Assembly: GCA_003339415.1 (NCBI GenBank)
Contig: PDHQ01000077.1
Location: 1-64,000, forward strand
Direction of reading: 5' to 3'
Length of the DNA: 64,000 bases
Source: Ophiocordyceps camponoti-saundersi (nom. inval.)
Taxonomy: Eukaryota; Ascomycota; Sordariomycetes; Hypocreales; Ophiocordycipitaceae
This document shows positions 23,600 to 36,719 of this stretch, piece after piece. The notes beneath the pieces are model-generated. The model was not told where the DNA came from and searched no databases. It saw only the letters and a list, made by a program, of their open reading frames with translations. Positions within the stretch are counted from its first letter, which is position 1; each line of letters starts with the position of its first letter. The position numbers and the translations under genes were made by a program.

Positions 23600-25650
23600 C
23601 TCGTGCGTGCCTTATTAAGTAGATTAATTATAACTAACCTTACGTTTTAATTATTAGTAAATATTACGAGAGGCCTCTTTTATTCGTAGCCGGCGTCTCG
23701 AATAATATTAGAGAGCTAGATCGTTATAAGCTTAGCGGGTATAAGGGCTATAAATTCGGCCTCTATATTACTTATAGTAATAAGGGTTTAACGCTTTAAG
23801 CGCTACGCGATAGGGCTACTAGCGAGGAAAATAATAAACCCGGCTATTAAGGCGCGGGTTACCTAATCGTCCGTAAACGATATATCGGAATATACGCGAA
23901 GCTAAAAGTCTTTATTATAGGCTGCTCCTCTAAGCGTAATACTAAGAGACGGCGTGCCGCGTAAATAGCGGAAAAGGTGCTTTATTATAGCTAAATAAGC
24001 GTAAGTCGGATAGGAATTTACTTTTAATAGCTTCTTAATATTATACGTAATATCGGGCCTTATATTTAGGGCTAGCTAATTTAGGCTGCCTATTCGTTTC
24101 TATTATATTATAGCCTTTATTGCGATCTTAGCCTCTTTCTAATTATAAGGAATAATATATTTCGTTAGCTACGGCGTCTTCGTAGGCTTTAAATTATTAG
24201 TATCGAATAGCTTAAGAATCTTACGGGCAAAGGAGGTCTAATATACTTAAATAGTTCGGGCCTAATAATCGCGATTAAACTTAAGGCTAAGGAATTCCTA
24301 AGGCTCTCTAAGGTATTTAACCTTATATAATTTATCGAGAATTACGGCCTTATTATTAATCTATACTTATATCGGTATTATAAGAAGAATATCGTCTATA
24401 TAAAGAACGAGGAGGCTACTATTAGCGTAGCGATAGAGGTATAACTCGGAGTCGAGTTATTTAAATCTATAATTAGCTAGATTTTTAGCTATACGCTTAA
24501 ACTACTAGCGCGGCGAGGCTTAATAGCTATAAAGGGCCCTTTTTAGTTAGCAAACGTAGCCTAACTTATCCTTAAAGCCGTAAGGTTATTTAACGAAGAT
24601 ATCTTTATCTAATTTAGCGTTAATAAAAGTATTTATAATATTAAACTTTGCCTATTTAAGGTCCTACGTTATAATAAGAGTAAGGAAGATCTATACGGAC
24701 GACTAATATATTATAATAGTATATAGGTCCTCGATAGGTTAATCTATAAGATCGCGATCTCCGCGAATAACCTAGTAAGCCTTCGCTATTAAATCTACGC
24801 TTTTAATTAGCTTCTCTATAAATACTTAACGCCTTAGAAAGGTTTTAGTATTATAAGGCTTAGGAATAAGCTCCTAAGCGCCTTTCTAATATAGCTTATC
24901 GAGCTTTTTCTTTATCGCGGGCACCTAATATTTATCGAATTTAGGTAGCTTCTTCGTAGCACGATAATTACTTAGGGTATAACTTATAAAAGTTTCCGTA
25001 GCTAAAGCTAAGAGAATTATTATAGGCGCCTAATCGATATATTTATCCTTATCGGCGAAGGAAATATATAGCGAAGAGGGTTTAAGAACGCTAGCTAAAT
25101 TAGCTTATATAAGCCTTTTCGAATATTTTATTAGCTCGGTGCCGTAGAGCTTTTCTATTAAATAACGCTTATAGCGTTATATTAATTCTATTAAGGCAAA
25201 AGATAGTATTAATACCTCGCGCTTACGTAAATATTAAGAAAGTTATTTTTTAAGTATTAGATTAGTTAGCCGAAAGTTCTATAAATTACTAGCTAATTCG
25301 TTAGGATTATTACGATTATTAATATCGTAAACCTAGCCGCTAGGAAGATTTAAAATTATAGGCGCTATTAGTAGTAGTTATACCTTTTTATTAACTTCCT
25401 CGATTAATCGAAGAAGCGTATTTCTATCGAAAAACGGGCGCGGTGCCTCTTTACCTCGATAAGGCGTAGGATTCGGTAAAAGAAAGTACGAAGAGTTTCC
25501 TTTAGGCGTTTTAAAACGCTTTTTTAATAGCCTTATAAATTCCTCTTAAACGTTCGAATTTAATATATCTAATAATCTAGCTATAATAGTTAAATATTTC
25601 CTCGATTATTTAATATTTAATATATTAGAGGATTATAAAATATTAATACT
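23600..25650 (-). pseudogene. C3 pol: reverse transcriptase and RNase H (decayed)
   Basis: On the minus strand the catalytic box reads YIDDIL at about 24385-24402 with both Asp codons intact (24391-24396), a rare survival in this window. RNase H shows the copia signature SPIA*RLKR then TISNIEAEF (TEAE type) at about 23830-23750. The upstream fingers and palm run to about 25600. This part made DNA from element RNA. Confidence 0.85.
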
Positions 25651-27250
25651 GCTAGTTTAGCTATAGGAAGTTTTCTCTTTCTCCTTATAAGGAAGAATAA
25701 TAAGTTTAAATTCGATAATTTCCCCTTTTTCTTCTAAACGAGCCTTAAATTCGACTAATAGGTCCTCTTTAACGGTAGGGGCACCGGCACGATTAATAAA
25801 GCGTATATCTCGTGCTCGAATAACGATTCCTTAATTAGGAAGCTATATTTTAAAGATATAGCTATATAAGCCCTTAATGCCGATAAGATTGCCTTTCTAA
25901 GCTTAAGGAGCTATTTTTTCTAACCTTATAATCTTCTTTTTCGGCTTTATTACGTATACCGTATAGCCCTAGGCGTATAGGTAGCTAATATTATATTTAT
26001 AGGGCAGATTAAGCGTTTTTATAACCTTCTTAAGAGGGCTCTTTTTACCTTTTATAGGCAGTAAATTCGCAATATACGCTACTATCGATATATAATATAG
26101 CTAGAGGGTTACGGAAAGCTATATATATAGATAAATAGCTCTTACTATTGTTAAAAGCGTTCTACTAGCTCTCTCTATAAGACCGTTTTATTAAAGGTTA
26201 TATAAGGTCGAATAACGTAGAATAAATTTATCTTAAAAAGCCTAAGCCTTAATTACCTCGCTTTTAAACTCTTATATATTATCGAAAGCTATTATAGCTA
26301 TAGGAATTCCTCTAGAAGAGGTATTAACCTATCTTTTCTATCTATGAAAAAGCTTAAAAGCTTAACCCTTTAAGTTAGTAGCTATTATCTAGTAGAATCT
26401 CGTAAAGGCGTCGATTCCGTATAAAGAATAACGGGCGCCGCCTATTCCTAGTAAGTTATATTCGATAATATCCTAAAAAATAATATTAAGGAACTTCGTA
26501 AGCCTTACTAGCGAATCCCTACTAATTATAATATTAGCTTTAGTAAATTAATAGGCCTCGTACGAGAAGCTTTTAATAGTATTTTTATCGATTAGAATCC
26601 TTACCTTCTAATAGGCTAGAGTTACCTTCTCTTTACTAGCGTATACGAGGCGCTTATATATAATAGCAAAATTAGCCTTTAAGCCCTTCCTTAGCGATTT
26701 ATATAGTAAAGTAGCGAATACCTCGATTACGGTTTAATTACCGCCCGTAGCGGTAGTATAAATAACTCGAAGTCGATCGTTAAGATAGTAAATACGCTTT
26801 TTAGTGCCTTTTTTAATAAGGAAATTCGTTTTAAGGTTAGCGATAACGCCCTTTTCCTTTAGAACGCTTATACTTATTAAATTCGCTTAAATATTAGGGT
26901 AATAAAAGGCCTATAATAGAATTATCGAATTACTATTAGGTAAGTTTATCTTAACCTTGCCCTCTCCCTAAGGCTATAGATCTCCGCTATTAGCGGCGCG
27001 GAAAGGGTCGATTACGGTATTCTTATAGATCTCGATAAACTATTTTAAGTTATTAAATATATAGCCTCTAGCTCTAAAATTATATATAATATTATCTTAA
27101 GTAACGCTAGGGCTAGTAGCTATAAGTTCGTACGTCTATCTAGCTTTTATAATAGCTTCTAATACCGCGATCTATTTCTATTAATACTAATCTCTTAGAG
27201 GTAAGCGTAGCTTTAAATATAACTTTTAGTAATTTTCTTCCTTATAAGGC
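25651..27250 (-). pseudogene. C3 pol: protease/integrase region (decayed)
   Basis: Assigned by position between the gag RG stretch and reverse transcriptase, and by the minus-strand frame being broken only by RIP-type stops. I could not read the HHCC or DDE residues with confidence. Confidence 0.55.
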
Positions 27251-28329
27251 TTACTGCCTTTAGGAATAAAGTATCTATAATTAAGATATTATCCTTTCTA
27301 GCTTTCTTAAGCGGGAGAAGAGGCTCTACTACTATGATTTCCGTAGCCACGGCCTTTACCGCGGCCTCGACCTCTTCCTCGGCCGTTATCTCGCTTTTCT
27401 TTCTATTTTTTCGTATTCTAATCCGCGGAAAAGGTATCTTTTTTCTTATTATCGACGAGCTTAGCGTAATTCTAAAAGAAACTTAGGACCTTATCCTTTA
27501 TCGGGGGCTTCTATTTAGCTAGCTTATATATCTAATCTTCGTATTAGGAAAGTATAATAATTTTAATAGCGTTAATTATAGCGCCGACGAACTATTCCTT
27601 ATAGGGTTCCTTTATTATAACGTAAAGTTAACTCTATAAGAGATTAAGGCGTTTTACGAAGGTACCGAATATTATAAAATTCTCCGCCTTTATAATATAT
27701 ATTTCCTTTATAATTAACGAGAAAGTAACTCTAGGAGCTATATTATATTTTTTCTTAATAGCTATAAAGGTTTAATATACTAATTAATTCGAATTCTAGC
27801 CGCTATTACGAATTCCGAGGATTATCGTAAGCTCGTAATAATATATAATAAGACGACGGTAATAGACTTCCTCGTCCTACTATTTCTCTATAGCTACGAT
27901 ATTTATATCTATAAGCTTACCGCTACTAGGCTTATTAATATACTAAAGTAAGCGAAATTATTTAATCGCTATCTTAATTAATATCTCCTAATATTATTAA
28001 TTCTCTTAGCCTTTTAGCTTCTCGATACCTATTAGGATCGCTCCTATTTTTATATTCTTTAATAAGGTTATCGTAACCTTTTTTTATAGCCTAAATAGGC
28101 TCCTTATTACCTAAATAGGCAGTATTTTCCTTAGCGAGGCTTATCTTAGCTCTTCTTAGCTAAAATAGTCTTTTATAAACCGGGTTAAGTATATTACCTA
28201 CCTAAAATAGCAGCGTTAGTAATATAGTAGCGTCTACTATAGCTAAGCGGATCCTAAATAAGATCTCTTATAAGGAATATTAATTATTATCGTAAAAAAC
28301 GCGTAATTTAGCGCGATAGGCGTATAACT
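27251..28329 (-). pseudogene. C3 gag with arginine/glycine-rich stretch (decayed)
   Basis: On the minus strand a run of alternating Gly and Arg (GRGRGRGRGKGRGYG-like) at about 27345-27395 marks a nucleic-acid-binding tail, common in copia gag proteins next to the zinc knuckle. The capsid part lies to the right, up to about 28200. The leader by the 5' LTR (28329 downward) begins AGTTATACGCC, a possible primer site. Confidence 0.65.
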
Positions 28330-28494
28330 TATTAAGGCATATACTCTATTACGGATTAGGTAGTGATATTGCTAATACTAAGTCTAACTCTAGTAGCCTC
28401 TTTATACTAATTTAGTATATCGAATATACTAGCCTAACTGGGCTTAAGCCCTAAGTGGGGCATAGCCTAGACACAGGGTGTGTTACATATAATA
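28330..28494 (-). repeat. C3 5' LTR
   Basis: 165 bp. Its end around 28440-28490 keeps several CA and TG dinucleotides, so it is less mutated than its partner. Confidence 0.93.
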
Positions 28495-28499
28495 GTATA

Positions 28500-28880
28500 T
28501 ACTTAGGTACGTACCCCTTTTTTAAGCCTTCCTAATCGGGAAGCCTTCCTAATTAGGAAGTTAGTCTTTATAAATTAGTAACTTAAGGCCCGAGGGTATA
28601 TAAAAAAGGGGGGGGTCGCTTTTACTAATATAAGCGGGCTATCGCTATCTTATTATTTTTTTAATAATTTTAATTATATAAGTAATCCTTAGCGCGCGTA
28701 ACTAGTTTATAGCTAACTTATACTAGAGTAGAATACCCGCTAAACCTAACTTTCCTTAAGCGGTATCTTATACGGGGTATATTAATATACTTATTAGCTT
28801 TAGGGACCTTTATTAAGTATAAAAAAGTAAGTACTTAGCCCTAGCGTATATCCGTATCTACTAATAACCGGGGTAAATTA
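28500..28880 (+). promoter_or_regulatory. M, second TATA region upstream of block A
   Basis: TATATAAAA at 28597-28605 is followed by a G run (28608-28615) and then T-rich sequence. Before C3 inserted it lay about 600 bp downstream of the 22681 TATA box. It points at the coding block that becomes legible from about 28880. No gene is seen in this stretch itself. Confidence 0.4.
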
Positions 28881-29860
28881 TCTAAGCGCGGTTTACGTTA
28901 AATATATAAATAATTATATTAGGTGCTAGCTAATTAATAATCCCGCTATAGCTAAAGCTATTTGCGCTATAATTAAGGTTACCCGCTAGCTAAGCTTCGA
29001 TTATAACGCTTAAATAATAAGTAATATTAAGGTTATATTAAGTTTACGGTAAATCTTATATTAATAAGTATAGTAGAAAAATATAATTTAGCGTATTAAA
29101 AAAATACGCGCTATCGCGTATTATAATAGTACTTACGCTAATTAAGTTATATAAGCGGCCGCTAGCTATATACCGCTTTAAAGCTTATAGCCTCCCGCTA
29201 TTAAGAAGGACTTTATTATTAAAATAACTAAAAGTCTAATTAGCGCTAACTAACTTATCGCTATTATATTAGCTTAGATATAGGAATAGCGTATCTTTTA
29301 TATATAGGTAATTAAGTTTTTTAAATAGTTAATTAAAGAGCTACGCTATATTTACTATACCGCTAAGAATAATACGCGCTTATAAGGGAGCCTATCTCCT
29401 ACTAATTATCCTCTTATCCTCTATACTCCGCCTCTTATTATTAGTTCCGCTTCCGCTCCGGTATCTATTAAGTTCGAGTCCGAGTTTAAGTTAGAGGCTA
29501 ATAAGCTTAGTAAGCCTAAGATTACTTTTACCTTAAGCGTTAAGGTTACCCCCGCCGCTAGAGAGGATATTACTAGCGCTTATATTAAAACCGCGCCGCC
29601 TCCTTATAAGGAGATTTTTAGTCCTATTTAAGATAGTCCGGTTAATAATATATTTAATAACGAAAACTTTATAACGCTAGTTAGTAATTATACTATATTT
29701 AGTAAAAAGAAGGAGCTAGCGGTAAAAGAGGAGTAGGTAACTTTAGTTTACGCTTATAGTTATAATTAAGGTTAGGGCTACGGCCGAGGCCGCGGCCGTA
29801 ATAAGTATAGTTAGTCCCGCGCTTCGCGCGGTTAAGTTAATATCTTATATATAGTTAAAA
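28880..29860 (+). pseudogene. M block A: decayed gene, RG-rich tail (gag-like?)
   Basis: Plus-strand frame of about 300 codons interrupted only by RIP-type stops. The first two thirds are helical with many Ala and Ile/Met positions (NNPAIAKAIC at about 28940; AAASYIPL at about 29160). A Pro/Ser/Glu-rich section follows (PPPLIISSASAP at about 29430; TAPPPYKEIF at about 29610). The end is Gly/Arg-rich (YGRGRGRN at 29780-29802). A capsid-like body with an RG-rich nucleic-acid-binding tail would suit a Gag protein, but no zinc knuckle is seen and I do not recognise the family. Confidence 0.55.
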
Positions 29861-32800
29861 TAGTTTAGCTCTAAGGCCGGGTAAGTAGCTAGTAAGATAA
29901 ATAATAAGGTTATTACTATAAAGCGGCTTTTATATATCTATTATAGGGCTAAAAGCCCTATTTCCCTTATCTATTTTACTTTTATAAAGTAATATTATAA
30001 GGTTAAATTAGTATAATTATTTAAGCGAAAGAAACTAATATATAAGTTTAGTTATAAATCGAAAATTATTAAGCGCTTTAGTAAAGTTACGCTAGTTTTA
30101 TATTAGTCGCTAGTTAGTATTAAAAAGTAGCCTATTTTTATAAGTAAAAATATAATCGAGAAAAATATATAGTATTATTTTATCCCCGCTATTATAAAAG
30201 CACCGCCTTAAAACTACCTTAAGGACCTTATAAGCTTAGAGAAAGGAATTAAGTTTAATATATCTAGTTTAAAATTATATAAGTGCTATATTAATAAACT
30301 TAGGAAGTCCTTCGTAAATATATAAGGCGGTTTTAGCTTTAAGCTATAATAGTTTATTAATAAGGTAGCTATAAGATTACCTATATTTCTTAAGCTTACT
30401 TTCTCGGGAATATTATTAAAGGAGCTATTCTTCTTAGAGTTTAATATCGAAGTCGCGTCGCGTATATTTAGCCTCCGGTTTAGGTCTAGTTTATATCTTA
30501 TAGAATTCCTCTAAGTTTTATAATACTTAATATTTCTATTAATAGGGGCGCCCTTTACGCTTATATCTAACTTACTTAGCGGCCTTCTTTACCGCGGTAT
30601 AGATAAGGTTTACTATATTTATATATTAAAGATAATAATAAATATAAGCTATTCGGTAAGTAAAGTATAAGTTAAAGGGGGGGATAAAAGCTTTTACTTT
30701 AATATAATAAAAAAAGGTAGCCTTATAAGCTTTAATAATAACTTTTAGGTATTTAGACTATTTTATAGCTAGCGCTTTTATAATAAGGCTATATAGTTTC
30801 CCCCCTAGTTATATAAGTAAAGTAAACTAAAATATATTAAATATAATCGCTAATTTAATAGCTTTAATATATACCTCCTTTACTTTTAATAAAATATAAC
30901 CTTATATTAATATAGTAATCTTAGTAAAAGCTAAGTATTAGCGCTTAAGTTTAGCGGTAAGTTTTAAAAGGTAAGATTTCTATTAAAGTTTACGGTATAG
31001 CTAAACCTTTAAAAATCTCGCTTTTTACGTAAGCTATACTATCTTTATACTAAGCTAAAGCTAAGTTATATCCGCTTTCTTAGCCTTCGTAAAATATATT
31101 AACTCGCTTTTAGCTAGCTAAAAGGTTATTTTATATTTAAGGGCTTATTATTCGTAGATTTACTACGCCCGCTTAAGTTAGAGGAGTACCTAAGCTTTAT
31201 CGCGTCCGATATTAAGTATATTAATATTATTAGCGAAGCTTACCGTAAATAGTTTAGTTACTAAGTCTAAATATCGGTATAATAAGGATATATATAATAA
31301 GAAAAGGACCGGTAATATAGGGGATTTTTAGGAGACCTTTTACTAAATTAGGAAAGCGTTACTAAGCTTATAGTTAAACTTAAGCCGTAAGGTTCTAGCG
31401 GTAAGATAAGAATAAATAAACGCCGTAACCTATTCGGGAAAGCTTAAGTAATTAAGAATAATTATTAGCTTCTTATAAAAAATATAATTAAAAGCTCCGG
31501 TAAAATTTAGTAAAAAGAGTAAGGTAATACCGCTTTAGTCTTAGATAATCTTAATAGTTTTAGTAAATATAAGAATTATAATATTAGTAAAGCGTTATAG
31601 CTTATTACTTATTTAGCTATTTAGGAGGATATTAGCCGTTTCCGCTACGGACGCTATTTTCCTAGCGATAATTATTTCTAAGATTTTCCCTATTATATTA
31701 AGGAGCGAAATCGGCCTATACCCGCCTAAGGTATAATATATAATTAGTAGTTTACTTACCTTACGGATAATTATAATATTAGAGGCTTTAAATCGTAATA
31801 GGAAGTAGCTACTATTAATATAGCCTTAGAAGATTTTTTAGAAAACTTAGATAAGGGGGGGTTTATATCTTTTTAGAAACCTAATTAAGATCCTATTAGG
31901 GCTAGCGGACTTCTATAAGGCGATTAAGGAAAGGGTAAAATAGATATTATCGGTAATAATTAAATATTTAATATAGAAAAGAGGGAAAGGTTCGTCTAAG
32001 GTAAAAGGAGGGGCCGAGGCGGTAAAAATAGGGAAGAATTACTAGCTAAGTAAGATCGCTTTATCTAAAAATATAGATATTAAGTTTAAGTTAGGGCTCT
32101 TCTATAGCGTTAATATATATATAAGCTCCGGCGGGGCTTAGCTCCGGAGCTAAGCTTAATATTCTATTATCTAAAATATTACTAAGTTCGTTAAGATATT
32201 ATTAAGGAAGTCGCGCTAGGCTTTATAGTAGGCCGCGCTAATCGCAGATTTCTATATTTTCGTTACTTCCTAATAGTTTTACTAGTAAAAGTTAGTAAAG
32301 TTAGCTCTCTAATACTTTTAGGCCCGCTTTACGGCCGCTATAATAGCCGCTATCGCCTAATTTTACTAATTTTATATCGTAAGGTATATATAAACGCGTA
32401 ATAATACTATAATCTTTACTATTATTTTTAGCTATTTATATAGTAAAGTAATTACTCTTTTTAGGGCTTTAAGTATAAAAATACTATATAGTTTAGGCTT
32501 AAGTTAGTTCCGTGCCTTAGCTATAAGTATATTTAGGTAAAAAGAGCGCTAGATCTTAGTTAGTATAATATTAGGGCAGAGGTTAGTATTTACGTAGATA
32601 ATTTATAAAATATAGTTAGAGCCGATAAAATCGAGGTTATTTCCTTAGTATATTACCTAATAGTTTAATATAGCTTAAGCTAGGTTAATAATATTAGTTT
32701 ATTTATTATATATTTCTTAGGTAACCTCGCCTAGAGGCGTAATAAGTCTAAGATAGAAGCTAGTTACGAGATTAAGGAAGTTAGCTATTTTAAGAAAGGA

Positions 32801-33839
32801 CCTTTCGTAATAGTCCTATAAAGGGTAATAGAGGTTAAAGTCGCTATATAAAAAGGTAGCTATTAGGGTTAGGTTAGGGCAGAGAAGGTTACGCTATAAG
32901 AGGGGGCTAGACTAGATTACTAATAAAGGTAAGTAGATAGATATAATTTATAATAAGGGTATAATATAAAATAAGATAAAAGCTATATTAGGTATAGTAA
33001 AAAATATTTAAAGGGAGGGGTCTAGTTATTTATAAATATAAAAAATCGCTTAATTATTAAAATTTATAAATTTATATAAGGAGATACTAAGAAATAGAGG
33101 GCGTCCGAATTAGTTATATTATAATTCTTATAAATAAATAAGATTATAGCTAATAAGGCTATAAAGTATAATATAGATAAGGTAATTACGCTTTTATATA
33201 TTTTAAAAAAGGGTTTTAATTTTTATTAAAAGTAAGGGAGGTAAAGGTTTACGATTATATCGGTATAGAGAAAGGGGCGGAAAGAGGGGTAGGGGAGGGT
33301 ACGGAGGAGGGTATAATAAAGGGGGAAGGGGTAGGAGGGGGAGGATAAGTTCCTTAAGCTCTGCCGCTACCTTATCCGCTATAGGATCCGAAAGTAGCGC
33401 CGCTCCCGCCTTAGCCCCTTTTTAGTGCCGGGGCGGGCTTATTATTTATATTAAAGCGGAGTATTACTTATAACTATATAAGGGCCGCGCGTAACCGCTT
33501 CCGGGACTAAATTTTAATAAAGCTATTACTAGTCTAAGATTAGGTTAGCTAAAAGTAGTCCTAAAACTTATAAGGTCGGTATATATAGTTACTATATACT
33601 TAGTCCTAATATACCTTCGCGGTAAGGTAGTTTTAGGACTATAAGGCGTAGTTTCCCTTATAAAAGATATAGTTCTTAGTGCTAGTTTCGGCGAGGGCTA
33701 AATATACGCTCTCTTTTTCTAAATACGCTATAGCTATATATATTCTATAACGTAGCTACTTTTAGTAGTATTTTACTATATACTTATATTAGTAATATTA
33801 ATAATATTATCGGGGTTATATTATATTATTATAAACTTC
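29861..33839 (+). pseudogene. M block B: long decayed coding stretch, unassigned
   Basis: Plus-strand frames continue for about 4 kb with TAA/TAG as the only interruptions, but two registers look protein-like in places, so gene limits and frame cannot be fixed. Basic GKRRGRGGK occurs at about 32000. The stretch at 32560-32620 has a YVDN in register, but lacks the flanking context of a reverse transcriptase and was not taken as one. A perfect 20-bp palindrome lies at 32136-32155 and a purine-rich block at 33230-33350. Function is unknown. Confidence 0.4.
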
Positions 33840-34871
33840 TATATAGGAGATTTCTATATTTATAACTAAGCTATTTTATATAAGTTTATTAGCGTCTATT
33901 ATATTAGTAATTTTTAGGATAATATAAGTACGCGTAGCTCCCTCGCTACGGGGCCGGAGCGCTTAAACTTAGGCGATATTAATTTTATTATATTTCTTAA
34001 TTTACTATAAGAGTATATCTTAGTTACTATAAGCGGCCTTTACTCGTACTCCTTTCGCTATAATAAAGAAAGTTTTCTAGCTACGGACCGCCCCTTTACC
34101 GAAGACGATAGGGATTTACTTAACTAAGCTTACTTATCTCTTATATTCCGGATAGAATATAACTATTACGTTTTTATTAAGGAGTCGTCTTATAGCTAAT
34201 ATAGCCTCGTACTTTAAAGCTATATTCGCGGCCTATACGATCTTTTATAAAGTTAGCTATAAGGTATTTACGTTAATTATAATATTTTTTATAAATATAG
34301 TAACTTCTTTATTAGAGCGATTAGGGATAGGTTTAATTACTATACCGCTAATAATAGCTACGGAAACTTATAATAGCTAAGTTAAACTAATATCGGGGCT
34401 AATAATCTATAAGAGTACTTTTTATATAGCTTAAGTAACTATTTTCTCGATTAACTTAGTAATCTTAGGTAAAAGTTAGGTAATATTTTAGTTTAGGAGG
34501 GTTACGAATTTTTTACGGAGTTTAGCTTTAAAAGCTATTATAATATTTTAAGCGTCGGAGAACGCCACGGTAAGTATTACCGCGGCTAGTTTATTATAAG
34601 CTTCCTTTATATCGCTATTATAAAGGTCCCGCACCTGCTCTACTTCTCCTCCTATTCCGACGCTATTATTATATTATCCTTAGCTAGACTAAGGGTGCTA
34701 TAAGGACTATCTTAGTCCCCGCGCACCCCTATCTATAACTATAGGCGCGTCGCTTACCCCTTAGGCCCCGGCCGAAGCCGCCGCGGGCGCTATCGACTTC
34801 TTCTCGGTAATAAATATATAGTAAAAAGCGAAAGGTTAAGTAACGGGTCCTATCCCGTTTTCGTAAAAAGT
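33840..34871 (+). pseudogene. M block C: decayed gene of about 340 codons, unassigned
   Basis: One clear plus-strand frame, ending at a stop at 34871. It contains FTEDDRDLL*QAYLSL (about 34098), FYKYSNFFIRAIRDRF (about 34290), VGERHGKYYRG (about 34555) and an Arg-rich end (about 34740-34800). Most interruptions are TAA/TAG at likely Gln or Trp sites. It has no membrane segment or catalytic motif I can name. It lies between blocks B and E and probably belongs to the same transcription direction. Confidence 0.55.
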
Positions 34872-36719
34872 TAAAATCGTTTTTATTAATAATTATTAGT
34901 TATATAATATACCTCCTTATCTTAATAGCGTTATAGCTTATTAACTTAAGTTTTACTAAGTTTATATACTTTATAATAAGGAAAATAACTAGCGCTTTAT
35001 ATAATAAATATCCTTAAATATAAAGAAAAAAGGTTTATTTATTATATAATAATAGTGCTAATAGGAGAGTAGTAAGCGGAGATCTAACTAATAGCTATAC
35101 CGTTATCTAATATCTTTATTTATTTAGATAATATTTAAGATCTTAAGTATATTAAAGCTATTATTATCTAACGCTTAAGTTATTTTTTAGCGGTCTTTCT
35201 TATAAGTTATAGTAAAGTAATAATAAAACTATATTATATTTACGCTAGAAATCCTTACCTATTCGATATATATCGGATAAATAATAACGGGGCTTATATT
35301 ATTTATATATAGCGGTTCTATATAATAAGATACTTTTTCGTATAATAAGGCTAAGTATTATAGACTCTTAGGCTAGTACCTTATACCTTAATAAGTACTC
35401 CTATTAAGTTGCCCGATAGCCGGCGGCGGGGATAGGTAATAGTAGTGCTAGGCGGAGCGCCTCCTAACGCGGAGGAGTATATTACTATCTTAGATAATAA
35501 GTAATAGGGGCGGGGGTAGAAAAGAAGTAGTAATAGGGTCGGATAATAAGAAAAAAAATAAATAAAAAAAAATTAAGCGTTTAGGACTTATAGCTTTACT
35601 TTTAAAAATTAGGCGTAGGGGTTAGATAATACTTAGAAAGAATTAATAGTAATTTTCGTATAAAAATAATAGAAAAAACGTAAAAATATAAAAAAAATAA
35701 GAAAGTAAAGATAAAGGGTTAGATAAAATAAAAATATAGGAAAGAAAAGAGTATAAATCTTATATAACTTAGGTAAATTATTAGATAGTAGCTTTAATCC
35801 GTAACTTATAAGAATTCGTAGAAATAAGAGTTAATAAGGCTAAGTTAGGGCTATTCTTAGTATAGGCGTTAGCTAGGTTATTCTTACTATTAATTTATTA
35901 TATTTCTAAAATTTCCTTACGCTTATATAACTTATAAATAGCTATAATATTAATTATTAGCTATTTTTCTATTATTAAGCTAAGCCTTACTAAGTAATCG
36001 TATAATAAACGTAAGTCTATATAGAGAATAAGGGGGATTAGAGGCGTGCTTAGGGATTATATAATAGCTTAAATAGTTAAGTAAAGGGCTAAGCTAATAT
36101 TAACGCTATTTACTATACCGTAAAGTTCGCTTACTAGGATATTTTAAGTAACCTTTTTATACTTCGTAGAGGTTTAGTAAAAGATATTACCTCGTATAAT
36201 AAATAAGTTAAAAGACCGGTTTTCCTTACTAAGGATAATTAAGGTACTAAGCTATAAGGTAAGGTTTTTATTATTCGCGAATAACTTATCTATAAAAATA
36301 AATAATTTCGTATAAGATAAGTTAAGTAGAATAAACCGTAAACTGCGGGCAGTATTATTAATCTATTACTAGATATATTTATTAAGGGCTAAAATATCTT
36401 ATAAAGAAGGATTAGTTACTTAAGCGGCTACCGTAAGGTTATATAACGCCTTCGGTTAATAGGTAGAAATAATATATACTCCTTAGGCTCGCTAGCTAAT
36501 AAAGTCCTACGGGGTAATATCGGCGGTTAGGTTAATAACGTAAAGGCTTTTTACCTATCTTTTCTATATAAGAACGATATCGTATAACTTACGTATAATA
36601 TAATTACTATTAAAGTTAATAGATAAGCTATTAGTAAGGAATATTTTAAGCTTCGCACGAAGCTTTGCTTATTTTAACTTATTTTCCTTAAGTTTAGAGA
36701 ATATATCGGATATAAAAGA
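34872..36719 (+). other. M spacer and block D, uncertain coding
   Basis: The first 850 bases include a GC-rich part with the small inverted repeat CCTCC...GGAGG (about 35464-35480) and an A-rich run (about 35540-35720). From about 35750 plus-strand frames look coding again (CLFQLIFLKF-like at about 36670), in a register different from block E. It may be another gene or a frameshifted start of block E. Confidence 0.35.

Larger units (their letters stand above)
23187..28494 (-). mobile_element. Copia-type LTR retrotransposon C3 (decayed, full-length)
   Basis: A 5,308-bp element on the minus strand with short 165-bp LTRs (23187-23351 and 28330-28494) and TSD GTATA at 23182-23186 and 28495-28499. 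It is a different family from C1/C2. Minus-strand order: gag region with an arginine/glycine-rich stretch, integrase, reverse transcriptase with an intact YIDD box, RNase H. RIP is lighter here than in the neighbours, with several CA and TG left, especially in the right LTR. Confidence 0.93.

Noticed and set aside
32580..32620. YVDN in M block B as a reverse-transcriptase catalytic box
   Set aside because: The flanking residues lack the hydrophobic LxxY context and no fingers or thumb blocks are nearby, unlike the other elements here.
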